Source: JBCBWG01 sp039039985 (GTDB taxonomy: Bacteria > Pseudomonadota > Alphaproteobacteria > Rhizobiales > Hyphomicrobiaceae). From it: 14,007 nt of DNA. The stretch is from positions 1 to 14,007 of the forward strand of contig JBCCOV010000134.1 in assembly GCA_039039985.1 (NCBI GenBank). The letters run 5' to 3'. A program made the position numbers and the translations under genes. The notes beneath the pieces were generated by a model that saw nothing but the letters and a program-made list of their open reading frames with translations, did not search any database and had not been told where the DNA came from. Within the stretch, counting starts at the first letter, position 1, and every line of letters begins with the position of its first letter. Below, piece after piece: positions 1 to 5,293 of this stretch.

Positions 1-200
1 GCTGTTCGCACGCTCGCGGGCTCGCGGCTCGAGCGAGTCTTTGTTTGCGCTACCGCTCGCGACAAGCGCTCGCTACTTGAGCGCGGGCCAGCCGTCTTGC
101 ACCCCAGGCCGCGCCTGCGGCCCGGCGCGTTGCGCCGCCCCCGCGGAGGCCCGAGCGAAGCGAGGAATAGCCGTGAGCGAAAGCAAGCGAAAGCAAGACA
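1..200 (-). repeat. Left block of GC-rich mosaic inverted repeat
   Basis: A GC-rich non-coding block whose parts recur in reverse complement at 7499-7718. A 34-bp core (80-113) is a perfect reverse complement of 7579-7612. Positions 1-33 match 7671-7703 with one mismatch. Positions 35-50 match 7702-7718 with one indel. Positions 164-179 match two copies at 7510-7526 and 7623-7638. The intervening 114-163 is a diverged relative of 7527-7578. Read in one orientation, the module order is C-D-A-B here and C-D-C-B-A on the right, so the blocks are not simple copies. Positions 177-196 are a perfect tandem duplication of a 10-mer. The block starts at base 1, so it may extend outside the window. It could be a dispersed intergenic repeat family of this genome or the boundary of an acquired module. 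Confidence 0.85.
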
Positions 201-204
201 CATA

Positions 205-221
205 TAATGCCACACGCATTA
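205..221 (-). terminator. Small hairpin at the stop codon of the GGDEF-EAL gene
   Basis: A perfect 6-bp inverted repeat, TAATGC / GCATTA, with a 5-base loop overlaps the TAA stop of the gene at 219-2309. In the minus direction it is followed by a T-rich but interrupted stretch. It is AT-rich and short, so at best a weak terminator. The GC-rich repeat block downstream may contribute more to transcript ending. Confidence 0.25.
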
Positions 222-2309
222 AGCGGCAGTAATGTGCTCTCGAACCGGCATTTCGCTCTTGAGCTTGGCTATGAGTTCTTCTGACGTTATCGGCCGCGAG
301 AAGAAAAAGCCCTGAAGGCGATCAGAACCCAGCGCGATCAAAGCATCGCGCTGCGCTGCCGTCTCTACACCTTCGGCCGTAACACCAATGTTGAGCGACG
401 ATGCGATCTCAATAATCGACTTCAGAAGACTGACGTGCGGCTTCGAGTCCGGCAACGGTTTCACGAACTCTCGGTCGATCTTCAATCGTGTCGGGCCAAG
501 GGACAGCAACCCAATTAATGATGCATGCCCCGTGCCGAAATCATCGACTTCGATATCAATGCCTTTGCTCTTTAGTCGGCTCAGCGTCTGCAACAAATCG
601 TCATCGGCATTATCGGTGAAGACCGTTTCCAGTATCTCAAATGCGAGGCGACCTTCCGGAAGATCAAGTTTGTCCAACGACGCGATGAAATCCGCGTCGC
701 GCAAACGATCCGACGAAACGTTGACCGAGATCTGCGGGACATGAAGGCCCATCCTTTCCCACTTCGCGAAATCGTCGAGCGCCTTATTCAAAATGATATG
801 ATCGATTTTCGATACGACACCCAGACATTCCGCGGTCGGCAGAAAAACACCGGGAGAAAGCTCTCCTTTGATCGGATGCTGCCAGCGTGCCAGGGCCTCC
901 ACGCCGGCAAGTTTGCCGGATCGCGCATCAACCTGAGTTTGATAGACCGGAAAGAACTCTTCGCGATAAACTGCCAGCGAGATTTCGTCGCTCAGCGCCT
1001 TGCTGCGCTGAATCTGAACGCGAAGGTCTTGATAGAAGAACTCAACGCGTCCACGGCCAAGTTCTTTTGCACGGTAGAGTGCGATTCCAGCATTCGCCAG
1101 GAGACAAGCCGGATCGAAGCCACTCACAATCTCACGTCTGCGGCGCGTGTCGATTCCGACGCTTGCACCAATGTGACAAAGCTCGCCATGATAGGAAATC
1201 GGTTGGCTTATCCGTTCGATCAGTTGAGCCGCAAGGACATCAAGTGCACTGCGATCACCGTCCGTGTCTCTGACGATGACGAACTCATCTCCGCCAGTCC
1301 GCGCAAGAAAGTCTTGTGGGCCGGTGACATGCCGCAGCACTTTCGCGACATGGGTCAGAATGTAGTCCCCCGCGGCGTGACCAAGCGTGTCGTTGATGCC
1401 CTTGAACCGATCCAGACCGATATTAATGGCAGCAATGTCGAACTGTGAGTCGGTTGCCATCTCGCAGCGTCTTGCGATTTCCGGCTCCACACTGCGCCGG
1501 TTGGCAAGCCCGGTTAGCCCGTCGTGATAGGTCTCGTACTCGGCCGACTGACGCAGCCCCTGGAGCTGTTTCTTCCGGACCAGCAGGTTGTCGCGAACTC
1601 TGCGCAAACGGCCGGACTGTGTTTCCAGCCGGTGCAGCGCCTGACGGGCAACCAGCTGGGACGGCGTGAAGATGAACAAAGCCTCAAGAAACAGCACGAG
1701 CAACGCCGCTACAAAGGCCGCGGATTGTACCGTGCCAACTTGATCGGCGTAAGAGCTGTCCGCACTGCGATACAGTTCTGCGGCCTCATCGAAAACGCGC
1801 GGGAGCGTTTCCGGACCGACCGTTTGCATTCTTGCGAATGCGGCCTCTCGCTCAGCGGCGCCATGTGCCGTTGCAACAATGGTCGCGTCGGCAATGAAGT
1901 TCTTCATAATCGGGTCAAGCGCCGGACCGTGCCGCCCCGAAACATAGAGCTGCTTAAGTGCCGGCGTGTTGCCAGGATCTCGCGAGAGCTTCTCGTGTGT
2001 GCCCTTCAAGTTCTGAATCAGAACTTTGAGTTGATCATTCAAGGCCGATGTCCGCTCGGAAACCGCCATGCTGGACAGAAACATAATCCGCTGGACGACG
2101 GGGCGCTGCCCGATGCTTGCAACAACAACATGGGCATGACTTCTGGCTGAATTCAACGCTGATAATGCTGCAAAGTGCGAAACAACAACCAAGATCAGAA
2201 GGACAGCAAGACCAACAGCATACCGTTTCCAGAGCTCTTTCGCCGTGGTTCGTCGCACGATCCTGATGTAGGAGCGCAATATGCCGTTAAAAAGCCCAGA
2301 CACGCCCAT
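219..2309 (-). CDS. Membrane-anchored GGDEF-EAL c-di-GMP enzyme
   Basis: Bifunctional-type cyclic-di-GMP protein of 696 aa: a GGDEF (diguanylate cyclase) domain followed by an EAL (phosphodiesterase) domain, on the inner membrane. One membrane helix lies at about residues 30-52 and a second at about 197-216, enclosing a mainly helical periplasmic segment of about 145 residues that I do not recognise. A likely coiled-coil linker (about 218-255) leads into GGDEF, with an intact GGDEF motif at 339-343. The EAL domain keeps EAL (471-473), VNVS (529-532), a Glu at 561, DDFGTG (589-594), KID (610-612) and EGVE (646-649), so phosphodiesterase activity is likely. The inhibitory RxxD I-site has Gly where Arg is expected (GPQD, 330-333). 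GAGGAG abuts the ATG and would be better spaced for the in-frame GTG at 2303, so the true start may be two codons later. The gene lies 170 bp downstream of the RT-TIR gene on the same strand. Confidence 0.93.
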   Translation of the reverse strand: MGVSGLFNGILRSYIRIVRRTTAKELWKRYAVGLAVLLILVVVSHFAALSALNSARSHAHVVVASIGQRPVVQRIMFLSSMAVSERTSALNDQLKVLIQNLKGTHEKLSRDPGNTPALKQLYVSGRHGPALDPIMKNFIADATIVATAHGAAEREAAFARMQTVGPETLPRVFDEAAELYRSADSSYADQVGTVQSAAFVAALLVLFLEALFIFTPSQLVARQALHRLETQSGRLRRVRDNLLVRKKQLQGLRQSAEYETYHDGLTGLANRRSVEPEIARRCEMATDSQFDIAAINIGLDRFKGINDTLGHAAGDYILTHVAKVLRHVTGPQDFLARTGGDEFVIVRDTDGDRSALDVLAAQLIERISQPISYHGELCHIGASVGIDTRRRREIVSGFDPACLLANAGIALYRAKELGRGRVEFFYQDLRVQIQRSKALSDEISLAVYREEFFPVYQTQVDARSGKLAGVEALARWQHPIKGELSPGVFLPTAECLGVVSKIDHIILNKALDDFAKWERMGLHVPQISVNVSSDRLRDADFIASLDKLDLPEGRLAFEILETVFTDNADDDLLQTLSRLKSKGIDIEVDDFGTGHASLIGLLSLGPTRLKIDREFVKPLPDSKPHVSLLKSIIEIASSLNIGVTAEGVETAAQRDALIALGSDRLQGFFFSRPITSEELIAKLKSEMPVREHITAA

Positions 2310-2315
2310 CTCCTC
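2310..2315 (-). promoter_or_regulatory. Shine-Dalgarno GAGGAG before the GGDEF-EAL gene
   Basis: A strong GAGGAG touches the ATG at 2309 with no spacer but stands 6 bases before an in-frame GTG at 2303. Normal ribosome spacing favours GTG as the start. Confidence 0.5.
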
Positions 2316-2360
2316 GAACAGAGGTCAGAGCATATATTGTTCGGATAAAGATTTTGTTTG

Positions 2361-2379
2361 CCAGCCTGCGGCAGGCCGG
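2361..2379. other. Stable 8-bp stem-loop between RT-TIR and GGDEF-EAL genes
   Basis: CCAGCCTG-CGG-CAGGCCGG forms an 8-bp stem (one G-U or mismatch depending on strand) with a 3-base loop. On the plus strand it is followed by TTTTG, like a weak terminator, but no plus-strand gene reads into it. In the minus direction there is no T-run, so it is more likely a leader structure of the downstream gene or a transcript-processing element. Confidence 0.35.
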
Positions 2380-2406
2380 TTTTGTGGAGCTTGCCCGGTA
2401 CGGGTG

Positions 2407-2451
2407 AGCGTTTTTAACGAAAAATCAGTCGTGATCGCTGCGAAAAACGCT
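2407..2451. repeat. 9-bp inverted repeat in the RT-TIR / GGDEF-EAL gap
   Basis: AGCGTTTTT at 2407-2415 and AAAAACGCT at 2443-2451 are perfect inverted arms separated by 27 bases. It lies just after the RT-TIR stop codon and before the GGDEF-EAL gene. It could be an operator or a transcript-end structure. I see no convincing sigma-70-like promoter next to it. Confidence 0.45.
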
Positions 2452-2479
2452 TCAATCGTTCATGACTTGTTACCGTTTG

Positions 2480-4150
2480 TCATTCGCGATCCAGTTTCTT
2501 TTCACGTTTGAAAAGACGTGTAAACAGGCCGGCACGTGACGTCGCCGACTGCGCTGAACGATCAATTGGGCCGACCACTGACCGGCGGTCCGACGCATCC
2601 GGCCCCGTTTCGGTGACCTCCAAGTGCTCGTGTTGCTCTGTCTCTGCAACGTTGCCCGCCCTAAGGACCTGCTTGAGCTCTGCAGCGACAAGATCGGGAT
2701 CACCGGTCCACGTAACCCAACGCTTGGTTCGAATGAGCGGAAGTTTCGATAGATCCGGATGCCCAACCATCAAGGGAATGACGCGCTTCGCGCCTGAAAT
2801 CTCCAATGCCAGTGCAGTATTGATTTCGGCAAGCGGCCACTCTTTGGAAACTGAGTTTTGGGAGATGACCACAAGTACGGTGCGCGCCGCACCGAGCGCC
2901 ACGTTGATGCGGCTCGTAAAACTCTGCCCCCAACCAATATGCTCTTCGTCCAGGAATGCCTTCAGACCCTGGCGCTCACAGGCCTCGTATATCGGACGGG
3001 CGATGCCCAGTTTGTCTTCGCTTGCGTGGCTGATGAATACCTCGAAATCATCGAAACCGAAGACCATCTGGCGCAGAAAACTGGACGGATTGGGGTCCAG
3101 TTCGAGAACCTGGCTGCAAAGCTTGAGAAACAGCGGGTCGTCGGCACCGCGAACCATTTTGATAAACGAAAGGTGGCCGTAGACGATGTTTCGGAATCCC
3201 TGCTCACTCCGTGGCGCCTGATTGTGTTGTGTTCGACTCCGGTACTTGGTGAAGTGCTCGCTTGCTGCATCTTCGAGTCCGAATTTGCGCCACGCATGCA
3301 ACATGGCTCGGATCTTTCTTATCCGTTTGCGTGGCACATTCACCCGCGCATTCACGCTGAGGCCGGTGACGTTCTGTCGATCACTTTGCCCGTGAATCCG
3401 GACCTTACTTGCGTTGACCGAAAAGCCGGACGCCGTCACCGCTTGGATGAGTGCATCGCCTGCCTCGACCTTGAAGATTCCGCCGGAGATTGCAGTCCGC
3501 GTCGCGAGCGCCGGTGGAAACACCGGGAGATTTGTCGAGAACGTAATGTCGTCAGCGTATCTGGAATATGTCGCGCGATTCTGCCGTGCGAGACGCAATA
3601 ATCTCCGGTCAAGCGCACTGGCGATGAGGTTCGACAAGACGGGTGATGTCGGCGCACCTTGCGGCAGGCCATTGCGATGGGTGACGATCTTTGCGCAGAT
3701 CGTGGCGGCGGGTGGGCCCATGTCAAACGGCGGCTTCATAAACAGCCCCCGGACTCGGCCGAAGTTCACGGACGGAAAAAAGTCTTCAAGGTCGATGTTC
3801 AACACCCACCGTTTCGCAACATGCTCGCGGGCATTCGTGACAACGCTCCGCTCTGGAATGAAACCATGCGCGTGCGGGTGCGCACGGTAGAGCGCCGAGA
3901 AGTCATCCTTGAGTTTGGATTGGAGTTCGCGAAGGAGGCCAATCGGCGAATGGATCGACCTCATACCGCCGGTCCGCTTTGGAATCTCGAACTCAGTGTA
4001 CCGGCTTGATTCCGGAGAATTGTAAAGGAGGCGGATTAAGCGTCCGTGGCGTACACCAAGATAGGCCACGACATCGTACGCTGTCTGCAGCGGCTTCCCG
4101 CGCAGCCGCAGCGGTAGAGCTGCAGCTTCTACATCGACCGGATCTGGCAT
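2480..4150 (-). CDS. Retron-like reverse transcriptase fused to a TIR domain
   Basis: A 556-aa two-domain protein. The N-terminal reverse transcriptase (about 20-340) has a first catalytic Asp at 120 within IDLEDFFPS, LPQGAPTSP at 162-170, YADD at 198-201, a VTG triplet at 261-263 as in region Y of retron RTs, and a thumb-like segment ending in GHLSFIKMVRGADDP. The C-terminal TIR domain (about 369-492) starts at VFISHASEDK and has S(x)3EW then Glu442, the position of the catalytic Glu in NAD-cleaving TIRs. A charged tail follows (500-556). TIR effectors are known among anti-phage retrons, so the expected role is an abortive defence in which the RT and its msDNA restrain a TIR that destroys NAD+ on infection. 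That role is inferred from the families. GAGGGG stands 4 bases before the ATG. No in-frame break is seen. The matching msr-msd RNA is only tentatively located upstream. Confidence 0.93.
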   Translation of the reverse strand: MPDPVDVEAAALPLRLRGKPLQTAYDVVAYLGVRHGRLIRLLYNSPESSRYTEFEIPKRTGGMRSIHSPIGLLRELQSKLKDDFSALYRAHPHAHGFIPERSVVTNAREHVAKRWVLNIDLEDFFPSVNFGRVRGLFMKPPFDMGPPAATICAKIVTHRNGLPQGAPTSPVLSNLIASALDRRLLRLARQNRATYSRYADDITFSTNLPVFPPALATRTAISGGIFKVEAGDALIQAVTASGFSVNASKVRIHGQSDRQNVTGLSVNARVNVPRKRIRKIRAMLHAWRKFGLEDAASEHFTKYRSRTQHNQAPRSEQGFRNIVYGHLSFIKMVRGADDPLFLKLCSQVLELDPNPSSFLRQMVFGFDDFEVFISHASEDKLGIARPIYEACERQGLKAFLDEEHIGWGQSFTSRINVALGAARTVLVVISQNSVSKEWPLAEINTALALEISGAKRVIPLMVGHPDLSKLPLIRTKRWVTWTGDPDLVAAELKQVLRAGNVAETEQHEHLEVTETGPDASDRRSVVGPIDRSAQSATSRAGLFTRLFKREKKLDRE

Positions 4151-4151
4151 C

Positions 4152-4252
4152 CCACCCCTCGTACCTCACACATACCAGGGCATTTATGCCCTGGTATGAA
4201 GGCGACTTTTTATTTTCCACCGCAGGATCAACGGCAGACGTAGAAGGGCAGG
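4152..4252 (-). ncRNA. Candidate msr-msd region of the RT-TIR gene
   Basis: Retron RNAs normally lie just 5' of their RT, so the 205-bp gap before this RT is the expected place. In the minus direction, 4252-4240 (CCTGCCCTTCTAC) can pair with 4164-4152 (GTACGAGGGGTGG) at 10 of 13 positions, counting one G-U. This resembles the a1/a2 stem that closes a retron RNA. It encloses about 75 bases including the strong hairpin at 4171-4198. A G follows directly after the would-be a1, but the usual UAGC context is not present and the RNA would be short for a retron. The second arm also covers the RT ribosome-binding site, so it could instead be a translational control structure. The limits are a guess. 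Confidence 0.3.
4171..4198. repeat. Perfect 13-bp-arm hairpin upstream of RT-TIR
   Basis: CATACCAGGGCAT and ATGCCCTGGTATG are perfect inverted arms separated by only TT, so the real loop is larger than two bases and the stem about 11 bp. It starts 20 bases before the RT start codon. It is the strongest structure in the gap. In the minus direction it is not followed by a T-run, which argues against a terminator for the upstream gene. It is the best candidate for the msd stem. On the plus strand a T-rich stretch follows, but no plus-strand gene precedes it. Confidence 0.8.
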
Positions 4253-4338
4253 ATGCTGAAGCCAAGTCAGAACCTTACGGCGCGCGCATGTCAACCCAGA
4301 AGTGCGCCAAGTCGACAACAGCAACGATCAAAGCCTGG

Positions 4339-4351
4339 CCGGCAAGGCCGG
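4339..4351 (-). terminator. GC-rich hairpin after the small membrane protein gene
   Basis: CCGGC-CTT-GCCGG lies a few bases downstream of the TAA stop of the gene at 4356-4703. There is no proper T-run after it, so termination is uncertain. It is part of a 13-base string, GGCCGGCAAGGCC, that occurs again inside the preceding gene at 4563-4575. Confidence 0.25.
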
Positions 4352-4355
4352 ATGC

Positions 4356-4703
4356 TTAGAAGTTCACTGTCCGAATGATCCAGCCGCCTGCGAACGCAAT
4401 GACTCCGGCGGCTATAATGTAGGGCAGCACAGCGACGAATGCGGTCAACAGCGCAACAAACGCCTTGAAGATACCTTCGGCGGCGCCCCAAATCTGTCGC
4501 GCAGCTTTGTACAGCGTGAAGGCGATCGCCACGACGACCAGTACCAGCACAGCAATCTTCCAGGCCGGCAAGGCCTGCCAGTTCGACTGAAACACCGCCA
4601 CAATCTGCCCGAACGACCACGACCAAATGAGCTGCAGAAAGCCAATGATGGCGTCAATGCCCTGCTCCAGGAAGCGGACAACTTGTCGGATGATCTGTTC
4701 CAC
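4356..4703 (-). CDS. Small membrane protein of unknown function
   Basis: A 115-aa hydrophobic protein that I do not assign to a family. An N-terminal segment rich in Ile, Phe and Trp (about 18-38) looks amphipathic. A clear membrane helix lies at about 49-67, and a long hydrophobic stretch at about 79-111, broken by Pro94, could form one long or two short helices. There is no signal peptide and no Cys. The GTG at 4703 was chosen because GGGGGA ends 7 bases before it; a GTG five codons upstream lacks such a site. The gene is co-directional with RT-TIR, 205 bp upstream of it, with the candidate msr-msd between. It might be an unrelated housekeeping membrane protein or an accessory part of the defence locus. 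Nothing in its sequence decides. Confidence 0.75.
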   Translation of the reverse strand: MEQIIRQVVRFLEQGIDAIIGFLQLIWSWSFGQIVAVFQSNWQALPAWKIAVLVLVVVAIAFTLYKAARQIWGAAEGIFKAFVALLTAFVAVLPYIIAAGVIAFAGGWIIRTVNF

Positions 4704-4710
4704 TCGACAT

Positions 4711-4716
4711 TCCCCC
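4711..4716 (-). promoter_or_regulatory. Ribosome-binding site deciding a GTG start
   Basis: GGGGGA in the minus direction lies 7 bases before the GTG at 4703 and overlaps the alternative GTG at 4718, so the downstream GTG is preferred for the small membrane protein. Confidence 0.55.
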
Positions 4717-4894
4717 ACGGTTTTCGGCTGAACGCCGTACGCTCGATCTTGTTAGAGCGTTTGAGATTTAGCTGGAACCTTCCCACGGCCCGGCACCTCT
4801 GGCGATACGAGCCGCCTGTGGCGGAAAGGCTCTACGCTATCCGAAGCCTTGTTCTAAGACATCCAGACGCGGCGGCTCGGAATTTCCATGAAAA

Positions 4895-4914
4895 CATTCG
4901 CATCGATGCGAATG
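4895..4914. repeat. Perfect 20-bp palindrome, possible operator
   Basis: CATTCGCATC followed at once by GATGCGAATG, a gapless 10+10 bp perfect palindrome centred on ATCGAT. It lies about 190 bp upstream of the small membrane protein start and about 380 bp upstream of the PAS-GGDEF-EAL start. Its symmetry suits a dimeric DNA-binding protein. The cognate regulator is not visible in the window. Confidence 0.6.
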
Positions 4915-5280
4915 CGCAACATACATGTCGTCAGAGCGCAACGTAAGCTGGTGAACTGGGCATGGGCAATGGAGCAACACCATCCCACCTTGCCGCTGCG
5001 TGGTCGCAATTTACCAGAGCGGGCCATTGTTTGGCGGACAGCGAAGCACATTAAGACGCACGTTGACGTGATCGTGATGTTGCCGGCCTCGCCGCCAGCA
5101 TCGCGATTCCTATCGGCCAATGCATAACGCTTCGGTAGAAATCAAATCAACGCGACGACAATACTGCGCCGAATGGCGGCATAAACTTTGAATAATCCGA
5201 AGATTTTTTCATTCTCTATTATAAGAATTACAACTGATTGCCATGCATTGTTCTGGTCAGCCTGCTGAGTGCAGACTTTC

Positions 5281-5285
5281 GAGGT
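5281..5285 (+). promoter_or_regulatory. Ribosome-binding site of the PAS-GGDEF-EAL gene
   Basis: GAGGT ends 8 bases before the ATG at 5294. The earlier in-frame ATG at 5243 has no such site, which favours 5294 as the start. Confidence 0.6.
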
Positions 5286-5293
5286 TATTTGTA

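Larger units (their letters stand above)
4704..5293. other. Gene-poor divergent intergenic region
   Basis: About 590 bp between the minus-strand membrane protein gene and the plus-strand PAS-GGDEF-EAL gene. I see no convincing gene: the short open frames here have atypical residue mixes and no clear ribosome-binding sites. It holds an imperfect GC-rich stem-loop at about 4800-4842 (inner stem CCGCC-TGT-GGCGG at 4812-4824), a perfect 20-bp palindrome at 4895-4914, and an AT-rich stretch at about 5175-5240 that is the likely promoter area of the plus-strand gene. No exact -35/-10 pair with good spacing was found. No tRNA, and no riboswitch that I recognise. Confidence 0.5.

Noticed and set aside
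41..232. Short plus-strand open frame in the left repeat
   Set aside because: It lies within the GC-rich repeat block, has a biased Arg/Ala/Pro composition and no ribosome-binding site; not a gene.
741..1448. Long plus-strand open frame opposite the GGDEF-EAL gene
   Set aside because: It is the antisense shadow of clear GGDEF and EAL motifs on the minus strand.
4171..4198. Rho-independent terminator for the small membrane protein
   Set aside because: The hairpin is strong, but the minus strand has no T-run after it and it sits about 160 bp beyond the stop codon, close to the RT start.
4854..5127. Overlapping short open frames on both strands (88 and 79 codons)
   Set aside because: They overlap each other, show no recognisable domain, have gene-atypical residue mixes, and run over the 20-bp palindrome. 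A real small gene cannot be fully excluded, but nothing supports one.
4704..5293. tRNA or c-di-GMP riboswitch in the divergent gap
   Set aside because: No cloverleaf with a T-loop signature and no c-di-GMP-I aptamer core could be found by eye on either strand.
5243..5293. Upstream ATG for the PAS-GGDEF-EAL protein
   Set aside because: It has no ribosome-binding site, whereas the ATG at 5294 has GAGGT at a suitable distance.
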